From NCBI GenBank assembly GCA_910577655.1, contig CAJTOW010000037.1:1-31411 (forward strand): a stretch of DNA of 31,411 nucleotides, in the 5' to 3' direction. Position 1 is the stretch's first letter; each line of letters begins with the position of its first letter. Source of the DNA: an uncultured Lachnospiraceae bacterium (GTDB lineage Bacteria; Bacillota; Clostridia; Lachnospirales; Lachnospiraceae). The notes under the pieces are model-generated. The model ran no database searches and was not told where the DNA came from. It was given only the letters and a program-made list of their open reading frames with translations. A program made the translations under genes and the position numbers. Positions 23,422 through 31,411 of the stretch are shown in pieces.

Positions 23422-24261
23422 TCAAACCCGTACCAGTTTTGCAATCTCTTTCACCACTCCGGTCACCAGCGTCTTGAATGTCCGGGATACCCGGGCAGCT
23501 GTCTCTCCCACCTCCTCATGGGACAGCTCCCTGCCGCTGATACCGGCCGCCATGTTGGTGATGCAGGAGATGCCGCAGATCCTCATCCCCAGGTGGTTGG
23601 CTGCCACAGCCTCGCATCCGGTGCTCATGCCCACGGCATCCGCGCCCAGAAGCCGGCACATCTTTACTGTAGCCGGTGTCTCATACTCCGGCCCGGTGGT
23701 CTGGATATAGACACCCTCCTGAATCTTCAGCCCCATCTCTTTGGCCTTCCTGCGGATGATCTGGCGCAGCTCTTCATCATAGACCGAGGACATATCGCAG
23801 AACCGCGGCCCCACGGAATCCTCATTGGGCCCGATCAGTGGGGAAGGTACAAAGGATGTAATATGATCCCGGATGATCATGAAATCCCCCGGGCCGTAAT
23901 CCAGATTCACCCCGCCGGCCGCATTGGTCAGAAACAGCACCCTGGCCCCCATCTTCCACATCAGGCGGATGGGGAGCACCACATCCTCCATGGGATAACC
24001 CTCATAATAATGGACGCGGCCCTGCATAATCACCGCTGGTACCTTGCCGATATAGCCAAAGATAAACTGCCCCTTATGTCCGGACACGGTAGATACCGGA
24101 AAGCCCTCAATATCATGGTAATCAATGGTTTCCACCACCTGGATCTCCTGGGCATAGTCTCCCAGACCGGAACCCAGGACCAGAGCCACCTGGGGCTCGA
24201 AGGGAATCCTCCCCCGGATACTCTCATAACATCCTGCAACCCTCTCAAATACTGCTGTCAT
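23422..24261 (-). CDS. purine-nucleoside phosphorylase (trimeric PunA type)
   Basis: This cytoplasmic enzyme splits purine nucleosides with phosphate into base and ribose-1-phosphate for salvage. Family motifs are LVLGSGLGDYA, the phosphate-binding VSGHKGQF, MQGRVHYYEGY, FLTNAAGGVN and CITNMAAGIS, where Asn contacts the purine. The PNP signature appears as GADAVGMSTGCEAVAANHLG, with TGCE where many homologues have a Pro. The length of 279 residues fits the low-molecular-mass trimeric class, which prefers guanosine and inosine. It follows lysA with a 122-base structured spacer; there is no purine riboswitch core in that leader. Confidence 0.94.
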   Translation of the reverse strand: MTAVFERVAGCYESIRGRIPFEPQVALVLGSGLGDYAQEIQVVETIDYHDIEGFPVSTVSGHKGQFIFGYIGKVPAVIMQGRVHYYEGYPMEDVVLPIRLMWKMGARVLFLTNAAGGVNLDYGPGDFMIIRDHITSFVPSPLIGPNEDSVGPRFCDMSSVYDEELRQIIRRKAKEMGLKIQEGVYIQTTGPEYETPATVKMCRLLGADAVGMSTGCEAVAANHLGMRICGISCITNMAAGISGRELSHEEVGETAARVSRTFKTLVTGVVKEIAKLVRV

Positions 24262-24305
24262 TGTACCCCTCCTTTTATTTCATGTAATCCCCGAATCCTG
24301 CCGCG

Positions 24306-24375
24306 CCCAAAGCCTGTCTGAAAATTCTTCCCGCCTTTTCCAGGCACCCTCCGGGGCAGCACGGCAAGCTTTGGG
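24306..24375 (-). other. branched secondary structure between lysA and the phosphorylase gene
   Basis: CCCAAAGC (24306-24313) and GCTTTGGG (24368-24375) close a 70-base region. Inside, GCCTG..GAAAA pairs with TTTTC-CAGGC (24312-24345). It lies nine bases past the lysA stop on the minus strand. It could be a processing or stability element or a decayed repeat. I do not recognise a known riboswitch. Confidence 0.35.
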
Positions 24376-24383
24376 AATCTATT

Positions 24384-25652
24384 TTACAGAAACTTCTTCA
24401 TCATAGGACATCCGTCCAGAGTGGCGAAATAATCACGGGCTGTCTCCGCTCTGCGGATCTGCTGTACGGATCCGTCCTCTTTGAGAAGCAGCTCTGCGGA
24501 TTTCAGCTTTCCGTTGTAATTGTATCCCATGGCAAAGCCGTGGGCGCCTGTATCGTGGATCACAAGAAAATCTCCCTTCTGGATCTTTGGAAGCATCCGG
24601 TCTATGGCGAATTTGTCATTGTTCTCACATAAAGATCCCACCACGTCATACCTGTGATCCAGAGGCCAGTCCTCCTTGCCCATGACCGTAATGTGATGAT
24701 AGGCGCCGTACATGGCCGGACGCATCAGATTCACCGCGCAGGCATCTACCCCGATGTACTCCTTGTAGATGTGCTTCTCATGAATCGCCCTGGTCACCAG
24801 ACATCCGTATGGCGCCAGCATGAACCGTCCCAGCTCCGTATAGATAGCTACATCCCCCATGCCGGCAGGTACCAGCACCTCTTCATAGACCCTGCGGACC
24901 CCTTCCCCGATAACCGCAATATCATTGGATTCCTGATCCGGACGGTAAGGAATCCCCACACCGCCGGAGAGATTGATGAAACCGATATGGACACCAGTCT
25001 CCTCCTTCAGGCGGACAGCCAGCTCAAAGAGCACCTTGGCCAGCATGGGGTAATACTCATTGGTCACCGTGTTGCTGACCAGGAAGGCATGGATGCCGAA
25101 CTCCCTGGCCCCCTTGGCTTTCAGGATCTTAAATGCCTCTGTGATCTGCTCTGTGGTCATGCCATACTTGGCATCCCCGGGATTGTCCATGATATTGTTG
25201 CTGATCTTAAAGACTCCGCCTGGATTGTACCGGCAGCTGATGGTCTCCGGGATGGCTCCCAGGGCCTTCTCCACATATTCGATATGGGTAATATCATCCA
25301 GATTGATGATGGCCCCCAGTTTCCCGGCCATGGCAAATTCCTCTGTGGGCGTGTCATTGGAGGAAAACATGATCTCCCTTCCGGAAAATCCCACCGCATC
25401 TGACATCATCAGCTCTGTGGCTGAGGAACAGTCAGTGCCGCAGCCGCACTCCCTTAAAATCTGCAGAATATAGGGATTGGGGGTAGCCTTTACCGCGAAA
25501 TACTCCTTATATCCCTTATTCCAGGCAAATGCCTCCTTCAGCTTCCGGGCATTCTCACGGATCCCCTTCTCATCATAAAGATGAAAGGGCGTGGGATAAG
25601 TCTTTGCCATCTCCTCCAGCTGCTGCTTTGTCACAAATGGTTTCTTTTGCAT
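24384..25652 (-). CDS. lysA: diaminopimelate decarboxylase (LysA)
   Basis: LysA is a PLP-dependent fold-III decarboxylase that makes L-lysine from meso-diaminopimelate, the last step of lysine synthesis. The PLP lysine is in EYFAVKATPNP. The glycine-rich phosphate site is INLSGGVGIPYRP, and the C-terminal substrate motif is SLCENNDKFA, in place of the more common CESSD. The barrel and C-terminal beta domain are both present. I chose the ATG at 25652 (422 residues): GAGGAG lies seven bases upstream. The open frame extends 32 codons further through intergenic DNA that holds a repeat. The neighbouring diaminopimelate-using genes are not in the window. Confidence 0.93.
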   Translation of the reverse strand: MQKKPFVTKQQLEEMAKTYPTPFHLYDEKGIRENARKLKEAFAWNKGYKEYFAVKATPNPYILQILRECGCGTDCSSATELMMSDAVGFSGREIMFSSNDTPTEEFAMAGKLGAIINLDDITHIEYVEKALGAIPETISCRYNPGGVFKISNNIMDNPGDAKYGMTTEQITEAFKILKAKGAREFGIHAFLVSNTVTNEYYPMLAKVLFELAVRLKEETGVHIGFINLSGGVGIPYRPDQESNDIAVIGEGVRRVYEEVLVPAGMGDVAIYTELGRFMLAPYGCLVTRAIHEKHIYKEYIGVDACAVNLMRPAMYGAYHHITVMGKEDWPLDHRYDVVGSLCENNDKFAIDRMLPKIQKGDFLVIHDTGAHGFAMGYNYNGKLKSAELLLKEDGSVQQIRRAETARDYFATLDGCPMMKKFL

Positions 25653-25684
25653 AATTTTTCTCCTCGTTTCCTGTTTTATAATCT

Positions 25685-25704
25685 CCGGACAGGCAAAAGT
25701 CCGG
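25685..25704 (-). other. hairpin in the lysA leader
   Basis: CCGGAC-AGGCAAAA-GTCCGG forms a 6-bp stem about 33 bases before the lysA start. It lacks the conserved features of a lysine riboswitch. Its function is unknown. Confidence 0.3.
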
Positions 25705-25734
25705 CAGGAGCTGCAATCTGCCAGTACTGGTGCA

Positions 25735-25772
25735 GGTTTCGCGGGCATCTTGCTGCCCGCCTGAACTGTTAC
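25735..25772. repeat. minimal short-form member of the GTAACAGTTCA family
   Basis: GGTTTCGCGGGCATCTTGC is followed by TGCCCGC and then CTGAACTGTTAC. The stem GCGGGCA (25741-25747)/TGCCCGC (25754-25760) keeps the GCGGGCAT block, and the right end matches the terminal repeat of the large copies. It lies between pyruvate kinase and lysA. Confidence 0.5.
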
Positions 25773-25822
25773 TGGTATTGTAACCCGGCCGGACTCCTTT
25801 GTCCAGATATTGTTATGAAATG

Positions 25823-27259
<1,437 letters not shown>

Positions 27260-27288
27260 CTTGCATCCCTTCTGCTATATATTGATAG

Positions 27289-28152
27289 TTACGTATTTTC
27301 AGATCCTTCCCCTGTCACATGACGGTGGGTGTACAAATGATCCATGCAGTATTCATAGCTGCCCTGGCATTTGGAGCAGTAGCGGAACTCCAGATCCTCT
27401 CCGTCCAACTCCGTGCGTCCGCAGACCGCACACTTGTGCCGGGTCGCTCCCTGGGGCTTGATTTTCACTTCCCGCTTAAACTTCTGCTTACGCCGGATCT
27501 CCTTTGGCGCATATCGCTGGTAGTTCCGGGTCATCAAAAAGAAGACGATCACATTGGCCAGGGAGAACAGGATCACTAAACGGGTGGACAAAGAGCCAAA
27601 CAAAAACGAGTACAGATAAAGGCACCCATCCGCCACAGCCAGCCACCTGGCCTTCACCGGAATCACGAAAAACAGCAGAAACTGGGCATCTGGAAAACAG
27701 ATGCAGAAGGCCAGAAACAGCGACAGATTGATATAGCCTGTGGTAAACAGTTCTGTCCGTCCGGTGATCAGGTAGACAGCCAGACATGCCAGCACCTGCC
27801 CCACGATCCCCATGAAGAAAAAGACATTGAACCGGAAGGATCCCCAGATACTTTCCAGCGTCCTCCCCAGATTGTGGTAGAGGAACAGGGAAATGATCCC
27901 CATAAATATAGTATCAAACTGCCAGGAACCCAGGGCCGGCGGATAGACCATGAAGGTCACGATCCTCCAGATCTGCCCGTGAAGAATCGCCGCCGCGTCC
28001 AGGGACAAGTACCGGATATAGACCCTGAAAAAACCGGCCGGATTCATCACATACCCTGCCAGCCCTACCGCGTAGAGGATAATAATATAGTACATCAGAT
28101 TGCGGATAGCATATTTATAATATTTCCGCTCCAGTTTCTTAAAAAAATCCAT
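27289..28152 (-). CDS. rhomboid-like membrane protein with C-terminal zinc ribbon
   Basis: About six membrane segments fill residues 20-215. The pattern GQIWRIVTFMVYPP followed by LGRTLESIWGSFRFNVFFFM resembles the first helices of the rhomboid/Derlin fold. The catalytic GxSG and the later His of rhomboid proteases are not seen: the matching region reads TGYINLSLFLAF. It is therefore likely a pseudoprotease or a structural relative. After a basic stretch (RRKQKFKREVKIKP) there is a zinc ribbon, CAVCGRTE...YCSKCQGSYEYC, ending in a His-rich tail. AAAGGA lies seven bases before the ATG. It precedes pyruvate kinase. Its function is not known; membrane quality control or protein binding would fit the fold but is speculative. 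Confidence 0.6.
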   Translation of the reverse strand: MDFFKKLERKYYKYAIRNLMYYIIILYAVGLAGYVMNPAGFFRVYIRYLSLDAAAILHGQIWRIVTFMVYPPALGSWQFDTIFMGIISLFLYHNLGRTLESIWGSFRFNVFFFMGIVGQVLACLAVYLITGRTELFTTGYINLSLFLAFCICFPDAQFLLFFVIPVKARWLAVADGCLYLYSFLFGSLSTRLVILFSLANVIVFFLMTRNYQRYAPKEIRRKQKFKREVKIKPQGATRHKCAVCGRTELDGEDLEFRYCSKCQGSYEYCMDHLYTHRHVTGEGSENT

Positions 28153-28182
28153 TCGGAATTCCTTTCTGTCAAAGACCTGAAT

Positions 28183-28250
28183 ATGCCCGCAGCCACTAAG
28201 TTTTCCTACAAGTCAGCGCAGCGGGTGCGCAGACTTAAATGACCTGTTAC
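28183..28250 (-). repeat. 5' half of a GTAACAGTTCA element (copy 3)
   Basis: On the minus strand GTAACAG (28250-28244) is followed by the hairpin AGTCTGCGCA/TGCGCTGACT, then GGAAAACTTAGTGG and GCGGGCAT, in the same order as copies 1 and 2. The right half with the terminal hairpin is missing. It lies in the gap between corA and the rhomboid-like gene. The outer base pairs are A-T where copies 1 and 2 have G-C, so the stem is kept by a paired change. Confidence 0.7.
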
Positions 28251-28287
28251 AGCTTAGAGTGTGTCTTAAAATTCGATCCCGCCGTTT

Positions 28288-29229
28288 CTAAAACAGATCC
28301 TTCTTCAAGAAAATCACCGTGACAATAAAGGACAGCACCGCCGTAAAAGCCAGCACGATCCAGAACCCCCACAAATGCATGGCAAAGGGCATCCCTGCCA
28401 GATTCACATTCATCCCGTAGAAGCTGGCGATCATGGTAGGGATGGACATGACGATGGTGACCGTAGTCAGAAACTTCATCACAATATTCAGATTGTTGGA
28501 AATCACCGAAGAAAACGCATCCATGGTTCCGCTTAAAATCCCGCTGTAGATATTGGCCATCTCTATGGCCTGCTTGTTCTCGATGATGACATCCTCCAGA
28601 AGCTCTGTGTCCTCGGGATATTTCTTGATCTTATCGGTCCGCATCAGCTTCTCCAGCACCGTCTCATTGGAACGGAGGGATGTGGTAAAGTAGACCAGGG
28701 ACTTCTCCATCTCCAAAAGCTCAATCAGCTCCTGGTTCTTGGGCGACTTGTGAAGCTGCTGTTCCAGGATCTCACTCTTCTTGTCAATGATCCGCAGATA
28801 CTGCAGGAACTGGGAGGTATTCTTATAAAGAACCTGCAAAACAAACCGGGTCTTCATATAAGTATGGAAATCCCGGACACGCCCATCCATAAATGCGGCC
28901 AGAATCGCCGTATCCTCCAGACAGACAGTGATGATAATACTCTCCGCCATAATAATCCCCAGAGGGATGGTCACGTACCAGTCCTTGGCGTTGCGCTCCT
29001 CAAGGACAGGAATGTCCACCAGCACCAGACTATAGTGATCCTCCGTCTCGATACGGGACCGCTCCTCCTCATCCAGAGGAGCCCGGATATGATCCGGATC
29101 AATGTTATAACGCTCTGCGATCTCCAGGATCTCGGTGGCGGTCGGATTGGTCATGGCAATCCAGCAGCCGCTCTCCGCCTCATCCTTCTGGCGGGTCATC
29201 CCTTCTTCCGTCTTAAATATGCGAATCAT
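28288..29229 (-). CDS. corA: CorA-family magnesium/divalent cation transporter
   Basis: This is a CorA-type channel: a large cytoplasmic N-terminal domain with long helices, then two membrane segments at the C-terminus. The family signature is seen as FYGMNVNL at the end of the first segment (the GMN filter), followed by a short loop and a second segment ending in the basic KKDLF tail. The 313 residues are normal. The protein should be a pentamer moving Mg2+ inward. ATG at 29229 has GAGAGGAG six bases upstream, and a consensus promoter lies about 60 bases further up. It is probably a single-gene unit. Confidence 0.94.
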   Translation of the reverse strand: MIRIFKTEEGMTRQKDEAESGCWIAMTNPTATEILEIAERYNIDPDHIRAPLDEEERSRIETEDHYSLVLVDIPVLEERNAKDWYVTIPLGIIMAESIIITVCLEDTAILAAFMDGRVRDFHTYMKTRFVLQVLYKNTSQFLQYLRIIDKKSEILEQQLHKSPKNQELIELLEMEKSLVYFTTSLRSNETVLEKLMRTDKIKKYPEDTELLEDVIIENKQAIEMANIYSGILSGTMDAFSSVISNNLNIVMKFLTTVTIVMSIPTMIASFYGMNVNLAGMPFAMHLWGFWIVLAFTAVLSFIVTVIFLKKDLF

Positions 29230-29289
29230 AGCCGTCTCCTCTCCGTAAAACCGCGTCAGTCACCAGGGGGTCCGGACACACTTTTATCT

Positions 29290-29318
29290 ATTATAATTTC
29301 TGTATGCCGGTTTGTCAA
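29290..29318 (-). promoter_or_regulatory. consensus sigma-A promoter of corA
   Basis: On the minus strand TTGACA (29318-29313) and TATAAT (29295-29290) are exactly 17 bases apart. Both hexamers match the consensus perfectly, so corA should be strongly expressed. Confidence 0.8.
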
Positions 29319-29327
29319 ATAAAAACA

Positions 29328-29377
29328 GGAATGCCGCGTATACATTTGTAACAGTACAAATGCATACGCAGCATTCC
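29328..29377 (-). terminator. long hairpin terminator between the GH3 gene and corA
   Basis: GGAATGC-GCGTAT-CATTTGTA pairs with TACAAATG-ATACGC-GCATTCC around a 4-base loop ACAG, about 21 bp with two mismatches. On the minus strand it is followed by TGTTTTTATTT. It should end transcription from the glycoside hydrolase gene just upstream of the corA promoter. Confidence 0.8.
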
Positions 29378-29499
29378 CATATATTTACGCAATCCCTGTT
29401 CAGACGGTACCTTTCTGACATTCTAAAGAATACTGCCTGGTACATCATTGCAGTAATCCCGAAGTAAGCAGTGCCTGATATTCGTGCCGGCTGTGGGTT

Positions 29500-29539
29500 T
29501 GTGAAGCGACGGCACAGTGGGCCTGCGTCCAGCTTCACA
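29500..29539. other. hairpin just past the GH3 gene
   Basis: TGTGAAGC pairs with GCTTCACA, with a partial inner GACG/CGTC stem. It lies in the 342-base gap 29230-29571, which otherwise holds the terminator and the corA promoter. No U run follows, and its function is unclear. Confidence 0.35.
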
Positions 29540-29571
29540 GACGTGCACATGGCGCGGATATCGGGTGCGGA

Positions 29572-30999
29572 TTACTCAGGCTTTGCCGCTTCATATGACA
29601 GTCCATAATCCAATTCATAATAATTACCTGCCGTATCCCGATAAGCATATGCTTTTCCATTCTCATCTTTCAGATTTTCCGGCATATACTGATCTTTATC
29701 ATATCCCGGTACATCATTGGGGCTGATGCACACGCCATGCATATCCACAGCAATCACCTCATCACCTCTTGGAAGGGTAAGGGGAAGCTTTCCAACAGGA
29801 GCAAAATGGCCGAATATCACATCCAGAATGGCTGTCTGCTCTGTATCAAAGCCTGCCGTCAAAGCATCCAGATACGGCTCCACACTGCCAATCCCCCAGG
29901 CCAGGGTAATATTCAGATTTCCAACGGTTCTGCCTCCATGTTCATGAACGGCATCTGCGATCTTTTTAATACGTCCCACACCGCTTAAAGTAGTTTCTTT
30001 ATGGGTCTCAACAGTGGGACGGCCTTCCATGTCTACATTGGGAACCTCTTTCCCGTCGCACAGTTCCAGTTCAAGATAACCTGGAGTCGCATTGAAATAT
30101 TCCCCGGAGGATGGATGCAGCATCAATATGGCATAATCCGCTTCCTCATATTCTTCTGTCAGAAGAATCCCTCTGGCTGTCAGCTTCTTTTTCAGTTCTC
30201 CGGTTGCCTGTACTCCTATTTGCGGATTCTTATGGAAGCATTCCGCGTAAAACTTTTTCTCCTTCAGCTTTTCCTCACAAAGAGGCAGTGTCTTGTCATT
30301 CTTAAGGAGAACCACACTCTTTCTGTGTACATCCATGGCATGGTCCCAGTCCCTCTGGTCCGCCACCACTTCTGCCGCCTTTTCCGGATCACGGTAGGGA
30401 TTCTCAAACATGCCAAGCTCAAACATTTCCTTCAGTGTACGGGTAACCGCGCGGTCCAGCGCCTCCTCAGTCAGTACGATCTCATCCTTCTGAAATCCTT
30501 CCGGCACAGGATGTTTTTCATAATAATCATTGATTCCACGGTCATAGGCTTCCCGCCCGTACCTGTTATCAAAAAGCCCGCTGATGAGATCCACGCCCCC
30601 ATGGTTCACCGCATATCCGATACGCTCCGGTTCGTCAAGGATTTCCACACCCCAGTTCATATTATGTACAATTCCCGTATCCGAATTGATATACCCTTCA
30701 AAGCCCATCTGCTTACGCAAAAGTCCATCAATAAATGGTTTGTTATAGGCAAAACCATATGACTGCATCTTTATGACATTCCCGTTTTTATCTGTCTGGC
30801 AAGCACTCTTTTCCTCTGACGGTTTCGCATAATAAGGCATAATAGAGGATGCATGGCAATCCACCGCTGTCTGGAACCCTGGAAGATGATATTTTTGAAG
30901 AGATCCTTCCGTGTGATACACATTCCATTGCCCCATCTGATAATGGGGGTCAAAGCCATTTTCCCTGGCTCCTCCGCCTGGAAAATGCTTCACGGTCAT
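29572..30999 (-). CDS. glycoside hydrolase family 3 protein, 5'-truncated
   Basis: This matches GH3 beta-glucosidase/xylosidase-type enzymes. The frame opens in the middle of the catalytic barrel, at AMTVKHFPGGG (the KHF substrate motif). The probable nucleophile Asp is in GYINSDTGI. The C-terminal alpha/beta sandwich (GIGSVEPYLDALTAGFDTEQ...GKLPLTLPRGD) is complete. Homology continues about 23 codons upstream of the ATG (SNLIPGIQGSKHG) to about 31068, then stops at an in-frame TAA. Roughly the first 150-200 residues of a normal GH3 protein are missing, so the start at 30999 is only formal and the protein is probably inactive. It abuts an AraC fragment on the opposite strand. Confidence 0.75.
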   Translation of the reverse strand: MTVKHFPGGGARENGFDPHYQMGQWNVYHTEGSLQKYHLPGFQTAVDCHASSIMPYYAKPSEEKSACQTDKNGNVIKMQSYGFAYNKPFIDGLLRKQMGFEGYINSDTGIVHNMNWGVEILDEPERIGYAVNHGGVDLISGLFDNRYGREAYDRGINDYYEKHPVPEGFQKDEIVLTEEALDRAVTRTLKEMFELGMFENPYRDPEKAAEVVADQRDWDHAMDVHRKSVVLLKNDKTLPLCEEKLKEKKFYAECFHKNPQIGVQATGELKKKLTARGILLTEEYEEADYAILMLHPSSGEYFNATPGYLELELCDGKEVPNVDMEGRPTVETHKETTLSGVGRIKKIADAVHEHGGRTVGNLNITLAWGIGSVEPYLDALTAGFDTEQTAILDVIFGHFAPVGKLPLTLPRGDEVIAVDMHGVCISPNDVPGYDKDQYMPENLKDENGKAYAYRDTAGNYYELDYGLSYEAAKPE

Positions 31000-31059
31000 G
31001 GCAACCCCCTCTGGCGTTACCCCATGTTTGCTTCCCTGGATCCCTGGGATCAGATTTGA

Positions 31060-31369
31060 AGCAGTTACTTACGGAAATGAAAAATCCGCCCTGGCGGCAT
31101 TTAACAAAATTACTGATGCGATGCTCCCCCGCCGGCTGTCTGACGAATTACGGGATGATAAAAATCTTTGTATTTCCCTGGATTCCATACTGCGCAAGGC
31201 TGCCGAAACCGCGGGCGTCCATCCCGCCTGCATTGATGAATACTCCAACCAGAATATACGATGTATAGAACAGCTCCATAATTCAAAACAAAGTAAGCTG
31301 TTTAATAGAAATATGATCATTGGCTATTGCAGGATGGTAAAGCAATATAATTTAAACCTTAATCCGTGA
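31060..31369 (+). pseudogene. decayed AraC-family regulator fragment
   Basis: From YGNEKSALAAF onward the plus-strand frame resembles the middle region of clostridial AraC regulators, with the typical SLDSILRKAAETAGVHPACID and YCRMVKQYNL. Neither the N-terminal part nor the two HTH motifs is present. The frame ends at TGA (31367-31369); past it a different frame reads VKLNYYSML and then hits another stop, which looks like the continuation after a frameshift. The left limit coincides with the GH3 break. The original gene was probably the divergent regulator of the hydrolase. The assignment comes from pattern memory, not alignment. Confidence 0.5.
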
Positions 31370-31411
31370 AGCTTAATTATTATTCCATGCTATAATCGCT
31401 CTGTTTATGCG

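Noticed and set aside
23170..24321. 383-codon plus-strand ORF
   Set aside because: It is antisense to the purine nucleoside phosphorylase gene, whose protein has clear motifs; the reading is rich in His and Pro as expected of a shadow frame.
24262..24383. Possible purine riboswitch before the phosphorylase gene
   Set aside because: The conserved purine aptamer core is absent; only generic stems are seen.
29284..29550. 88-codon minus-strand ORF between GH3 and corA
   Set aside because: It crosses the terminator hairpin and the corA promoter and has no ribosome site or domain.

Overview
The window looks like chromosome from a spore-forming clostridium, most likely Lachnospiraceae. The protein families are clostridial, base composition is clearly above 50% G+C by eye, ribosome binding sites are strong AGGAGG types with several TTG or GTG starts, and there is a spoIIGA-sigE pair, spoIIP and a Spo0E-like gene beside a Gram-positive division cluster. 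I cannot name the genus.

Layout. Nearly everything is on the minus strand. From right to left, transcription runs mraZ, rsmH, an ftsL-like gene, two class B penicillin-binding proteins, mraY, murD, ftsW, murA, divIB and ftsZ (20.3 to 7.0 kb). This is the division and cell-wall (dcw) cluster. It begins behind phased MraZ boxes and ends at a strong terminator after ftsZ. Next comes a sporulation unit, spoIIGA-sigE-spoIIP (6.8 to 4.05 kb), behind a promoter with the unusual spoIIG layout: a Spo0A box over the -35 region, 22 bp from the -10. Then follow lepA and hemW, and a sigma-54 activator whose frame stops just after Walker A at the left edge. On the other side of mraZ are ychF (minus), then lgt and an overlapping 51-residue Spo0E-like gene (the only intact plus-strand genes). 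After these, on the minus strand, come purine nucleoside phosphorylase, lysA, pyruvate kinase, a rhomboid-like membrane protein with a zinc ribbon, corA, and a 5'-truncated family 3 glycoside hydrolase abutting a decayed AraC regulator fragment at the right edge.

How the genes fit together. The dcw block makes and polymerises septal peptidoglycan and builds the Z ring. The sporulation block makes pro-sigma-E, its processing protease SpoIIGA and the engulfment hydrolase SpoIIP. The Spo0E-like protein would act upstream of these by removing phosphate from Spo0A.

The most unusual content is between genes. A family of hairpin-rich repeats bounded by GTAACAGTTCA-type inverted repeats occurs at least three times clearly and about four more times as short or decayed forms. 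One copy has a perfect 8-bp flanking duplication. Another sits in the 3' end of a penicillin-binding protein gene, and removing it plus one target copy restores a C-terminal tail resembling that of the neighbouring paralogue. Paired differences between copies keep the stems intact, so the structure itself appears to be maintained. A second, unrelated 111-bp inverted-repeat element and a tandem pair of hairpins lie downstream of the Spo0E-like gene.
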